Of a DNA stretch of 31,784 nt, positions 1 through 7,773 are shown piece by piece. The notes beneath the pieces are model-generated. The model was not told the origin of the DNA. It did no database searches and was given only the letters and a program-made list of their open reading frames with translations. This DNA comes from JBCBTJ01 sp039818665 (GTDB lineage Bacteria; Pseudomonadota; Alphaproteobacteria; Caulobacterales; Hyphomonadaceae): NCBI GenBank assembly GCA_039818665.1, contig JBCBTJ010000040.1:1-31784 (forward strand). Direction: 5' to 3'. Numbering within the stretch: the stretch's first letter is position 1; the number at the start of each line of letters is the position of its first letter. Both the position numbers and the translations under genes were made by a program.

Positions 1-153
1 CCTCACCTCCCACGGCCTTCGGCCGCGGGCCCCTCCTCTCCCGCAGGCGGGAGAGGTGTTTTTCAGAGCGATCCCAAACCCTGGCCCCAACTCCTCTCCC
101 TCGGGGAGAGGAGGGACCCATTCGCCGCGCCAGCGGAGAATGGGAGGTGAGGG
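1..153. repeat. Compound palindromic intergenic repeat element
   Basis: This gene-free stretch is a set of nested inverted repeats. Bases 1-12 are the exact reverse complement of 141-152. Inside lie a small stem (13-17/21-25), a 10-bp perfect stem with a 2-nt loop (35-44/47-56), a 10-bp perfect stem with a 3-nt loop (91-100/104-113), and a shorter stem near 117-146 around CCCATTC/GAATGGG. Dispersed GC-rich palindromic units of this style are common between genes in alphaproteobacteria. That this one is dispersed is inferred, because only one copy is in the window. The open frames across it follow the palindromes and look non-coding. The element may begin before the window. Confidence 0.7.
35..63 (+). 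terminator. Possible intrinsic terminator hairpin inside the repeat
   Basis: A perfect 10-bp GC-rich stem (35-44 with 47-56) is followed two bases later by a run of five T (59-63). This has the shape of a Rho-independent terminator for a gene entering from the left edge on the plus strand. The very short 2-nt loop and its place inside a repeat element mean it could equally be just part of the repeat. Confidence 0.35.
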
Positions 154-330
154 CTCCAAAGCCCGCGACGCGAAGCCCCGACACAAGCGACCGCGCAGGC
201 GCAGCAGCCCCGGCGCCAGCCGGGAACAGCCGCGAGCAAACCCAAAAAACTCCCCAAACCAAAAAACCCCCCGCTTCCCGCCGCCCTCCATCTCTGTCAC
301 CCTCCCGTCCAAATCCTCAGGAGCGCCGCC
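154..330. other. Gene-free leader before the lipoprotein gene
   Basis: Apart from the repeat at 1-153, nothing with coding character is seen here. The short frames present are low-complexity Pro/Arg/Ser-rich readings of GC-rich DNA. An AGGAG motif at about 319-323 sits 7 bases before the ATG at 331 and serves the following gene. No convincing promoter hexamers were recognised. Confidence 0.5.
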
Positions 331-750
331 ATGATCCGCACAGGCCTGTTGGCCGCCGTCGTCAGCCTCGCCGCATGCGGCGGCGCGCCGGATCCTGAAG
401 CCGAATTCGCCGACGCCTGCAGCGCGATCGTCTCGGACGAACCGATTGTGGCCAACATCGCCGCCGGAGCCGGCGCGACTATAGAAGAATACTGCGATTG
501 CTATGGCGTGATGCAGGCCGCCCGGCCGGAAGCCGAGCGCGAGCAGAACCTCGCTGTTCTGCGCGTCGTGGCCGCCCGGCGGGCCGCTGATGGCGGCGAC
601 ACCCAAGCGGCCGTTGAGGCGATCGAAGCCGAGATTCGAAGCGATCCCGCCTCGCATCCCTTCACCGAAGACGACCTCACGGGCGCCGGCGACACGTTCG
701 AAGACGTCGTCGACGGCCTCGTCACCGGCGGCGTCTGCAATCCAGGTTAA
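331..750 (+). CDS. Small hypothetical lipoprotein
   Basis: The gene encodes 139 aa. The N-terminus is a short hydrophobic stretch ending in a lipobox, LAAC with Cys16, so the protein should be lipidated and anchored to a membrane facing the periplasm. The mature part is acidic, with three more cysteines at about residues 30, 54 and 56 (a Cys-x-Cys pair) and one near the C-terminus, so disulfides are plausible. I recognise no catalytic motif and do not assign a function. The ATG is preceded by AGGAG at good distance. The stop TAA sits in the palindrome TTAA, which also supplies the stop of the convergent GtrA-like gene, so no terminator fits between them. Confidence 0.75.
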   Translation: MIRTGLLAAVVSLAACGGAPDPEAEFADACSAIVSDEPIVANIAAGAGATIEEYCDCYGVMQAARPEAEREQNLAVLRVVAARRAADGGDTQAAVEAIEAEIRSDPASHPFTEDDLTGAGDTFEDVVDGLVTGGVCNPG

Positions 751-1142
751 GCCGCGGCGCGGCGCCCGAAGGCGAAGCGCTGGTAACCGATAAAGCTTGT
801 CCACATGGAGACCAGCGTCGCGGCCACCACCGCGAGCGCCGGCTCAAGGCCTGGCCAGGCGAGCATGAGGCCGGCGAAGACCGCATAGTTGACGCCCGCC
901 GCCGTGAACGCGACCGCCGCATAGCGCGCGCCTTCCTGCGCCGCGCTCCGCCCGCTAGCTCCGAAGGTGAACCGGCGATTGAGGCGCCAGGTGACGAACA
1001 TGGCCGCCGGCAAGGACAAAGCCCGCCCTGCGAGCGGCGCCGCGCCCAGCGCGATCAGGCCGAGCAGCAAGCCGATGTCGACCACCGCGCCGATCACGCC
1101 GACGGCGCCGAACTTGGCGAGCTTTCGGATCAGCGCGATCAT
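747..1142 (-). CDS. GtrA-like polytopic membrane protein
   Basis: A 131-aa protein with four predicted membrane segments (about residues 10-32, 38-54, 70-92 and 98-120). The positively charged WRLNRRFTFG motif after the second segment and GYQRFAFG near the end are typical of the GtrA/DPMS family. Family members are thought to help move or use polyprenyl-phosphate-linked sugars made by a partner glycosyltransferase. That partner is directly upstream: the stop of the family 2 glycosyltransferase overlaps this ATG by 4 nt, indicating translational coupling. The sugar and the final acceptor (lipopolysaccharide, exopolysaccharide or protein) cannot be told from the sequence. Confidence 0.85.
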   Translation of the reverse strand: MIALIRKLAKFGAVGVIGAVVDIGLLLGLIALGAAPLAGRALSLPAAMFVTWRLNRRFTFGASGRSAAQEGARYAAVAFTAAGVNYAVFAGLMLAWPGLEPALAVVAATLVSMWTSFIGYQRFAFGRRAAA

Positions 1143-2104
1143 TCAGACCGAAGCGGCGCGAAGGAGAGGTAAACCGAGCGCTTCGCCTCGATCCGCGCCC
1201 GCGCCAAACTGTCGAGGATCAAACCGCAGACCGCGACGATCACGCCGACGATGGTGATGCCCGTGGACAGGATCGCCGTCGGGAAGCGCGGCACGAGGCC
1301 GGTCTCCAAATAGGTCGCCAGAAGCGGCAGCGAGAGCAAAGCCGCCAGCGCGACGAAGCCTGCGCCGGCCGCGCCGAAAAACACCGCCGGCCGCGTCTCT
1401 TTCATCAGCATGAAGAACATGCCGAGGATCCGAAATCCGTCGCGGAAGGTCCGCAGCTTCGAGGGCGAGTCTTCGGGGCGCACGCCATAGCGGGTCGGCC
1501 GCTCCAGCGTCGGGATGCCGAGCTGGCTGGCGTGGACGGACATTTCCGTTTCGATCTCAAATCCGCCGGAGACGGCCGGGAAGCTCTTGGCGAAGCGGCG
1601 CGTGAAAACGCGGTAGCCGGAGAAGATGTCGGTGAAGTCCCGCCCGAACATCCAGCCATAGAGCGTGTTGAAGATCTTGTTTCCGAACGCGTGGCCTTCG
1701 CGGCCGGCGTCTTGCGTGACGCCGGCCCGCGTGCCCACCACCATATCGACTTGGTTTTTCCGCATCACCTCGATCAGCATCGGCGCGGCGCTGGCGTCAT
1801 AGGTGCCGTCGCCGTCCGCCATGATGATGATGTCGGCTTCGACGTCGGCGAAGATCCGCCGCACCACGTGGCCTTTGCCCTGGCGCCGCTCGGTCCGCAC
1901 AATCGCGCCGGCGCGCGCAGCGACTTCAGCCGTGCCGTCGGTCGAATTGTTGTCAAAAACATAAATATCCGCATCTGGAAGAACCGCGCGGAAGTCCGCG
2001 ACGACCTCGGCGATCGTGGCGGCTTCATTGTAACAGGGCAGCGTAACGGCGACGCGCGGCGCTTCGTTCAGTTCAGGGGACGACGCGGCGGAGTGGGCGC
2101 GCAT
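1139..2104 (-). CDS. Family 2 glycosyltransferase (polyprenyl-phosphate sugar synthase type)
   Basis: A 321-aa GT-A fold glycosyltransferase. The N-terminal domain carries TLPCYNEA (about 21-28), the nucleotide-binding FDNNSTDGT (50-58) and a DGD motif (97-99) expected to bind metal and sugar nucleotide. The C-terminus holds two membrane segments (about 240-263 and 279-302), as in GtrB-like enzymes that put a sugar on undecaprenyl phosphate at the inner membrane. It is coupled by a 4-nt overlap to the GtrA-like gene, a classic donor-synthesis plus membrane-partner pair. The sugar is not predictable. The divergent gene from 2193 encodes a GT-C-like protein that could use such a lipid-linked donor, but this is inference from proximity only. 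Confidence 0.88.
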   Translation of the reverse strand: MRAHSAASSPELNEAPRVAVTLPCYNEAATIAEVVADFRAVLPDADIYVFDNNSTDGTAEVAARAGAIVRTERRQGKGHVVRRIFADVEADIIIMADGDGTYDASAAPMLIEVMRKNQVDMVVGTRAGVTQDAGREGHAFGNKIFNTLYGWMFGRDFTDIFSGYRVFTRRFAKSFPAVSGGFEIETEMSVHASQLGIPTLERPTRYGVRPEDSPSKLRTFRDGFRILGMFFMLMKETRPAVFFGAAGAGFVALAALLSLPLLATYLETGLVPRFPTAILSTGITIVGVIVAVCGLILDSLARARIEAKRSVYLSFAPLRSE

Positions 2105-2192
2105 GGGCGACAGCCTTTCAGTAACCTTGCCCTGTTATGACCGGCAGACAGTAAAGACCGCGTAACCACGCGGCGAATTGGAGAGTTCCCGC

Positions 2193-3959
2193 ATGTTGGC
2201 ATCGCGCCGGGATTGGATCGCGCCGGGCCTGGTTTGGCTGTTCGTCGCCGCCTTGTCCGCGCTCCGCATCCCAGCCGCCGTCGGCGGATACCTTCCGGAT
2301 ACCGACGACCAGATGCGATTTCTGCAAGTACGTGGTCTGATGAACGGCGCGCCGTGGTTCGATGTAAACCAGCCGCGTCTACTGACGCCGGAAGGCGGTC
2401 TGATCCATTGGTCGCGCCTGCCGGACGTGTTCCTCGCCGGCCTCGCTTGGCCGCTCGCGCCGTTTCTCGGCGAAGAGCGCGCGCTGCATGTCGCGGCCGC
2501 CATTTGGCCGCTGGTCTTGTTCGCCGGCGCGTGCTTCGCCCTGGCGCTGATCGTTCGCCGGCTCGGCGGCGGCCCGGCAGCGACGGCCGCCGCGATCGGT
2601 TGCTTCGCGCTTTCGGCGACCGCGGCGCAGTTCCAGCCTGGCCGGATCGACCATCACGGCGCGCAGGTCGTCCTGCTCCTCACCGCGCTCGCCGCCCTGC
2701 TCTCTCCGCGCCGGACCGCCGGCTCCGCGATCGTCGCAGGCCTTGCGACGGCCGCTATGCTCGCCATCGCCCTGGAGGCGCTTCCCTATGCCGGCGGCGT
2801 CATCCTGGCGTTCGGACTCATGTGGATCGTCAAAGGCCCGGCCGAAGCCAACCGCTTGCAGATCTTCGGCGCGACGGTCGCGCTCACGGGCGCGGCGCTC
2901 TATGTGCTGGACGCCCCAGGCCTCGGCGCATCGCGCGCGGTCTGCGACGCCTATGGCGCCGGCCACGCCGCAGCCTTGATCGCCGGCGGCGGCCTTTTGT
3001 TCGGCCTCAGCCGTTTCGATGGCGCGCTGACCGATTGGCGTCTCCGGCTCGGCGGCGGCGCGTTGGCCGGCGCTGCGACCTTGATGGTCGCGGCGATCGC
3101 CGCGCCGGCTTGCTTTGGCGACCCTTACGCCGGCCTCGACGACGAAATCCGCTATTTGTGGCTCGACACGATCGCCGAGGCGCGCAGCGCCTTCGCGATC
3201 CTGGCGATCGCGCCAGGCAGCGTCGTCGCGACGCTCGGCTACGCCATCGCCGCTTTGGCGGTTGGCCTCTGGCTGCTGAGCAGAACGGACGACAAGGTGC
3301 GCTGGGCCGGACCTCTGATCGCCCTTGTCCTGGCCGTGCTCGCTTCGATCTACCAGATCCGCGGCTCGATCTTCGCCCACGCCGTCGCGGCGATCCCGGC
3401 CGGCCTTGTCCTCGGCCTCGCCATCGATCATTGGCTGACGGCGCGCGGGCCTCAGGCTGCGCTGCGCGTCGCGGCCGCGGGCCTTCTGGCGACGCCGCTC
3501 GGTTGGACCACGCTTTCGGGACCGCTCGCGCCCGCCCAAGTGAAGAGCGAGACGCCGACCGCGCTCGCCTCATGCGCCACGCCGACCGCCGCCAATGTTG
3601 TTTCCGCACTGCCCCAAGGCGCCGTTTTCACGGAGGTGGATCTCGGCCCCTGGGTCTTGAAGGCGACCCCGCACGCCGCTTACGCCGCGCCGTACCATCG
3701 CAATCCAACGGGCATAGCGCGCGTGATCGACGCTTTTTCCAACCCCGTCGACGAGGCCGCTTCAACGTTCGCTGAACTAGCCGCCGACTATCTCGCCTAT
3801 TGCCCGGGCTCGCCGGCGATGCGGCTCTACGCGAAACGCTGGCCCGATGGCTTCGCCGCGCGCATGGAAGCCGGCCAAACGCCGCATTGGCTGACGCCCC
3901 TTGAGCGGTCCGATCCCACAGCGCCGATGGCGCTCTATCGCATCGATCTGCGGAATTGA
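2193..3959 (+). CDS. GT-C-like polytopic membrane protein, possible lipid-linked sugar transferase
   Basis: I chose the ATG at 2193 (588 aa) because GGAGAG lies just upstream (2180-2185). The TTG at 2178 adds five residues and has no good ribosome site. The protein has about ten or more membrane segments and then a C-terminal soluble domain from about residue 440. The first loop has an acidic DTDDQMR motif (36-42), and GRIDHHGAQ sits at about 150-158. An acidic first-loop motif and a DHH motif recall GT-C enzymes of the STT3/PglB/AglB type, which take sugars from lipid carriers on the periplasmic side. I see no WWDYG motif, so oligosaccharyltransferase activity is not claimed. The divergent glycosyltransferase pair supports an envelope-glycosylation role. 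The substrate is unknown. Confidence 0.75.
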   Translation: MLASRRDWIAPGLVWLFVAALSALRIPAAVGGYLPDTDDQMRFLQVRGLMNGAPWFDVNQPRLLTPEGGLIHWSRLPDVFLAGLAWPLAPFLGEERALHVAAAIWPLVLFAGACFALALIVRRLGGGPAATAAAIGCFALSATAAQFQPGRIDHHGAQVVLLLTALAALLSPRRTAGSAIVAGLATAAMLAIALEALPYAGGVILAFGLMWIVKGPAEANRLQIFGATVALTGAALYVLDAPGLGASRAVCDAYGAGHAAALIAGGGLLFGLSRFDGALTDWRLRLGGGALAGAATLMVAAIAAPACFGDPYAGLDDEIRYLWLDTIAEARSAFAILAIAPGSVVATLGYAIAALAVGLWLLSRTDDKVRWAGPLIALVLAVLASIYQIRGSIFAHAVAAIPAGLVLGLAIDHWLTARGPQAALRVAAAGLLATPLGWTTLSGPLAPAQVKSETPTALASCATPTAANVVSALPQGAVFTEVDLGPWVLKATPHAAYAAPYHRNPTGIARVIDAFSNPVDEAASTFAELAADYLAYCPGSPAMRLYAKRWPDGFAARMEAGQTPHWLTPLERSDPTAPMALYRIDLRN

Positions 3960-3971
3960 CCCCAAGCGCAC

Positions 3972-5447
3972 ATGGGTTCAAACGGGGCCATGCTTCAGGT
4001 CTCGCGCGATCCGAACCAAATCGTCGATCAGCTTCAAGCGATCTATGACAGCTCCGTCGCCGCTTTGAACGAAGCCTTAGGCGCGTTCCTAAAGACGGGC
4101 GAAGCGCCGGATCCAGCGGCCCGGGAAGCCGGCGCGTTTTGCTACCCGGAACTCATCGTTCGATATCATCCGGACGGCCCGCCGCCGCCAATCAGCCGGT
4201 CGTTCGGCAAGTTCTCGGAAGACGGCGACTACATCACCACGATCACCCAGCCGGACTTCTTTCGGGCCTATCTCGTCGAGCAGCTTGAGCCTTTGCTGCG
4301 GGACTATCCGGAGGTCGAGGTCGAAGTGCGGCGCTCTGACTCGGAAATCCCATACGCCTATGTGTGGGACGAGGCGCAGGGCGCGGGCCTCGACGAGGTC
4401 TCGCCCGCCGAACTCGCGCGGTGGTTTCCGTCGCCGCACCTCGCCTTTATCGGCGACGAGGTCGCGGACGGCGAATTGTTCGAGGACATGGAGGCCAAGC
4501 CGCTCGCGCTCTTCGACGGGCCGCGCGTGGATTTTTCGCTCAAGCGCCTGCAACACTATACGGGCACGCCGATCGAGCATTTCCAGCAATACATCCTGTT
4601 CACGAACTACCACCGCTATGTCGACGCCTTCACCGAATGGGCGGTGGAGCGGATCAAGCAGCCCGGCCCCTATAAGCGTCTGTCGTCGCCCGGCGGCGTC
4701 TTGGTGGACTCCGAAACGAAGTCGCCGCTGAAGAAAATCGCCGACGCGCCATGGCGACGGTTCCAGATGCCGGCTTACCATTTGATGGGCGACGACGGCG
4801 TCGGCATAACACTGGTCAATATCGGGATCGGGCCGTCGAACGCGAAAACGATCACCGACCACCTCGCCGTGCTGCGGCCTCAGTGCTGGATCATGGTCGG
4901 CCATTGCGGCGGGCTGAGGCATTCCCAGTCCATCGGCGATTATGTGCTGGCCCATGCTTATTTGCGCGACGATCACGTGCTCGACGGCGTTTTGGCGCCC
5001 GACATTCCGATCCCGCCCATCGCCGAGGTGCAAGTGGCTCTGGCCCAAGCTTCCGAGGATGTGACGGGCGAACGCGGCGACGCGCTGAAAAAGCGGCTTC
5101 GAACCGGCACAGTGGTCACGACGGACGATCGCAATTGGGAGCTGCGCTTCACCGACAGCGCGCGGCGCTTCAACCAATCGCGCGCCATCGCCATCGACAT
5201 GGAGAGCGCGACGATCGCCGCCAACGGTTTTCGCCTCCGGGTGCCCTACGGCGTGCTTCTTTGCGTGTCGGACAAGCCGCTGCACGGCGAGATCAAACTC
5301 CCAGGCGCCGCCAACCGATTTTACGAGCGCGCGATCGGCGAGCATATTCAGATCGGCATCCGAACGCTGGAGCAGCTCGCCGAAGACGGCGGCGCCGCGC
5401 TTCATTCGCGCAAGCTGCGCGCGTTTGACGAACCTCCTTTCCGTTGA
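3972..5447 (+). CDS. amn: AMP nucleosidase
   Basis: A 491-aa protein matching AMP nucleosidase in length and layout (the E. coli enzyme is about 484 aa). It hydrolyses AMP to adenine and ribose 5-phosphate in the cytoplasm, helping adjust adenylate pools. The N-terminal half is the Amn-specific domain (YELIVRYHPDGP-like region, residues about 50-70). The C-terminal half is a nucleoside-phosphorylase fold with GIGPSNAKT, the MVGHCGGL loop and AIDMESATIAANG at about 405-417, where the Met-Glu pair contacts ribose in this family. The start could instead be the ATG at 3990, which has GGGG just before it. The gene begins 12 bases after the GT-C-like gene and may be co-transcribed with it, but no functional link is evident. 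Confidence 0.93.
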   Translation: MGSNGAMLQVSRDPNQIVDQLQAIYDSSVAALNEALGAFLKTGEAPDPAAREAGAFCYPELIVRYHPDGPPPPISRSFGKFSEDGDYITTITQPDFFRAYLVEQLEPLLRDYPEVEVEVRRSDSEIPYAYVWDEAQGAGLDEVSPAELARWFPSPHLAFIGDEVADGELFEDMEAKPLALFDGPRVDFSLKRLQHYTGTPIEHFQQYILFTNYHRYVDAFTEWAVERIKQPGPYKRLSSPGGVLVDSETKSPLKKIADAPWRRFQMPAYHLMGDDGVGITLVNIGIGPSNAKTITDHLAVLRPQCWIMVGHCGGLRHSQSIGDYVLAHAYLRDDHVLDGVLAPDIPIPPIAEVQVALAQASEDVTGERGDALKKRLRTGTVVTTDDRNWELRFTDSARRFNQSRAIAIDMESATIAANGFRLRVPYGVLLCVSDKPLHGEIKLPGAANRFYERAIGEHIQIGIRTLEQLAEDGGAALHSRKLRAFDEPPFR

Positions 5448-5469
5448 CCCGCAAAAAAGGCCCTCCCCC

Positions 5470-6255
5470 ATGACGGATCGCATCACACCGCTCGACGGCG
5501 TTCGAAACTTCCGAGACTTCGGCGGATATGAAACGGTCGATGGCGGCCGTGTGAAGCGCGGCCTTCTATTCCGCTCCGGGCACTATGCCGAAGCGACAGA
5601 CGCAGACACTGCGAAACTCGACAGCTTCGGGATCGTCTTCCAAGCCGACCTCCGCCGCCCTGACGAGCGAGAGCGCCAAGTCAATCGATGGCCGGGCGAC
5701 AAGGTCAACGTGCTGACAAGCGACGGCGGCCGCGAAACCACCTCGCCGCATGTCCGCTTCCTCTCGGAAGTCGAAGCCGGTCCCGAGGACGCCGAATCCT
5801 GGATGAACGATTACTACAAGACCGCGCCCTTCAAGGCGCACCATGTCGAACTGTTTTCAGCCTGGTTCGACCAGCTGGCCGGGCTCGGCGACCAAGACGC
5901 GGCGCTGGTCAATTGCGCGGCCGGAAAAGACCGGACCGGCATCCTCTGCGCCTTGACCAAGCACGTCCTCGGTGTGTCGGAGGCGGACATTTTCGACGAT
6001 TACGACCTCACCAACACCGCGGTCGACGTCGACGCCCGCCTGCCGGACGCGCACGCCTACTTCAACGATATGCTGGGCAAGACGTACCCGGCCGAAGTCT
6101 ATCGGCCCTTCCTCGGCGTTCGCCGGGAATATCTGCGAACGGCGTTCAACACGATCGAGGCCGAACAGGGATCGATCGACGTGTATCTGACCGATGTCCT
6201 AGACGTCACGAACGAGATGCGAGACGCGCTGAAGGCCAGATTGGTCGAGCGCTAG
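5470..6255 (+). CDS. Tyrosine-protein phosphatase-like protein (PtpB-type)
   Basis: I chose the ATG at 5470 (261 aa). It follows a purine-rich AAAAAAGG (5453-5460) and starts just before the conserved GVRNFRDFGGY region (residues 10-20). An upstream TTG would run into amn. The signature loop NCAAGKDRTGI contains the C-x5-R catalytic motif, with Cys149 as nucleophile and Arg155 binding phosphate. NFRDFGGY and the downstream Asp-rich segment match the Y_phosphatase3/Mycobacterium PtpB group, which act on phosphotyrosine or phosphoinositides. It has no signal peptide, so it is probably cytoplasmic. It lies 22 bases after amn and is likely co-transcribed. The physiological substrate is unknown. 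Its TAG stop lies in the palindrome CTAG, shared with the convergent vWA gene. Confidence 0.87.
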   Translation: MTDRITPLDGVRNFRDFGGYETVDGGRVKRGLLFRSGHYAEATDADTAKLDSFGIVFQADLRRPDERERQVNRWPGDKVNVLTSDGGRETTSPHVRFLSEVEAGPEDAESWMNDYYKTAPFKAHHVELFSAWFDQLAGLGDQDAALVNCAAGKDRTGILCALTKHVLGVSEADIFDDYDLTNTAVDVDARLPDAHAYFNDMLGKTYPAEVYRPFLGVRREYLRTAFNTIEAEQGSIDVYLTDVLDVTNEMRDALKARLVER

Positions 6256-7640
6256 CGGTTGATCCGGAGGTCCGAAATCGACGAGGCGATGGATTGATAG
6301 GCTTGCTCCAATTCGTCGCCATTGGATGGATCAAAAAAGAACTCAGGTCCGCTCGCACAATACTCAAGGACGCGTTCTCCAGACCGCGGCGCCTGGAAGG
6401 CGACAGAGTAGATCCGAATGTTGCTATTCGCTTTGATCGCATCACAAACGGCGCGCGCTTGCGCATCGGAACTGCCCTGGCTCTTAAAAAACCGATTGTT
6501 GAAGGCGCCGTCCGTCATCAGTACGAGCGCTTTTGCAGAGTCTGGCTCGTCATAAGGCATTGGGGCGGAGCCCTCGGGCCAAATTTCCGTCCATTCCGGC
6601 GCCAAGAGATACCAGCCCCAAGCGGTTCCAATATGGCCCGCCGTCCGGCCGTCGGCGCCAAGGGCGTCGACATAGGACAACAGAGCTTGCTTATCGTTGG
6701 TCAGCGGCAGAGGGGTCGTTTCCGGACACTCGCGCGCCTCGACCTTTTCGTCGCCGGCTTCAATCCAAGCGCCCGGGCCCGGCGGCGCAGGCGTGAACGC
6801 CTGGTCGCCTCCGCGTTCCCAAACACAGGTGTGCGGCAGCTCCACGTCCTCGACGGTCCGGCAGCGATGTTGCGTGACCCCGCGTCGCGTTCGCGTTCGA
6901 TCGCAGACATCGTCAGGCCCCGGCGAGGCCGTCCAAAACCGGCGGCCGGCCTCCTCGTAGGTCGTTGTCTCCACAACCTCGTCAAAGAACTCGCCCGCGT
7001 TGAGCAAGCTCGAATAGGTCGTCATTGCGAGGCGGACGTCCTCATCGCCCGCCTCAGGCAGCAACTCGTCAACGGCCGTTTCGGCGGCGGCTTTGAGATC
7101 CGCCAGCCGCTGGCCACGCATCGACCCTGACGAGTCGAAGACGAACGCAACGTCGACTTTGCCGATCCCATATGTCGAGCCGGACGACGCCGAATAAGCG
7201 ATCGATTCATGGCCTAGAATTGCGGTTAGCGTTGTGGGTTGGTCGCAAGTCACCTCAGCGCGGATATCATACTGACCCACCTCGGCTTGCTCGTCCTCGG
7301 GATAATCCTCTCGAAACCGCACCGTGGGCGTAGGACATGACGCCACCCCGCCGTTGACGGCCAAATGGGCGGCGAAAAAATCCTGCACAATCGTGCGGAC
7401 TTCTCCCTTGCCGGCGCCGTTCTGGAGCGCCCTCGACCCATGTATGACCGCAGAATCCAAGATGACTTGGACTTTGAGCTTATTCGTGACCGCCGACTGG
7501 AAGTCGATCGCCAAGCCGACCACGCCAATAATTGGAATAGCCGACAATGCGGTGATCATCGCCACATTGCCGTGGCGATCTTGAAACACACAGCGCGACA
7601 ACGCATTGCGCGCGCGAGCGCGCGAGAAAATAGCGGGCAT
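6252..7640 (-). CDS. TadG-like protein with von Willebrand factor A domain
   Basis: The product is 462 aa. A basic cytoplasmic start and RHGNVAMI lead into one membrane segment (about 26-46), followed by FQSAVTNKLKVQVILDSA, the N-terminal pseudopilin-like signature of TadE/TadG proteins. A vWA domain starts at about 162. Its metal-ion-dependent adhesion site is complete: DSSGS (169-173), Thr339 and Asp377 in LMTDG. A roughly 70-residue insertion with cysteines at about 246, 260, 272 and 304 separates the first and second MIDAS elements. TadG proteins are minor envelope components of Flp/Tad pilus systems, but no other tad gene is in the window, so this is an orphan copy whose role in adhesion is inferred. 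The start has AGAGG upstream. Confidence 0.85.
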   Translation of the reverse strand: MPAIFSRARARNALSRCVFQDRHGNVAMITALSAIPIIGVVGLAIDFQSAVTNKLKVQVILDSAVIHGSRALQNGAGKGEVRTIVQDFFAAHLAVNGGVASCPTPTVRFREDYPEDEQAEVGQYDIRAEVTCDQPTTLTAILGHESIAYSASSGSTYGIGKVDVAFVFDSSGSMRGQRLADLKAAAETAVDELLPEAGDEDVRLAMTTYSSLLNAGEFFDEVVETTTYEEAGRRFWTASPGPDDVCDRTRTRRGVTQHRCRTVEDVELPHTCVWERGGDQAFTPAPPGPGAWIEAGDEKVEARECPETTPLPLTNDKQALLSYVDALGADGRTAGHIGTAWGWYLLAPEWTEIWPEGSAPMPYDEPDSAKALVLMTDGAFNNRFFKSQGSSDAQARAVCDAIKANSNIRIYSVAFQAPRSGERVLEYCASGPEFFFDPSNGDELEQAYQSIASSISDLRINR

Positions 7641-7773
7641 GGCGGCCTCTGGTCCAATTCATCCAGGCCGCCCCGCCTGATACATCTTTAAGTAGCCAAA
7701 ATTCGTTATTAAACCCTTAGGCGCGCAAGTGGGATAGGATCACCGCCGGCGCGACGATGAGAGCCTGGTCTGA
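7641..7773. promoter_or_regulatory. Intergenic region upstream of the vWA gene
   Basis: This 133-bp gap contains a locally AT-rich patch (about 7684-7712) with TTTAAG and TTATTAAA, unusual for the neighbourhood. It is the likely promoter area for the minus-strand vWA gene. The TTAA motifs are not spaced 7 nt apart, so they do not form a CtrA box. No clear -35/-10 pair or terminator hairpin was identified. Confidence 0.3.

Noticed and set aside
56..334. Frames on both strands across the left-edge repeat
   Set aside because: They follow palindromic, low-complexity DNA and lack any coding signal.
2379..3539. Long minus-strand frame (386 codons) opposite the GT-C-like gene
   Set aside because: It is Arg/Asp/Ala-rich with no recognisable domain, a typical antisense shadow of a GC-rich gene.
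4089..5486. Long minus-strand frame (465 codons) opposite amn
   Set aside because: The sense strand encodes a clearly conserved enzyme, and the antisense product shows no motif.
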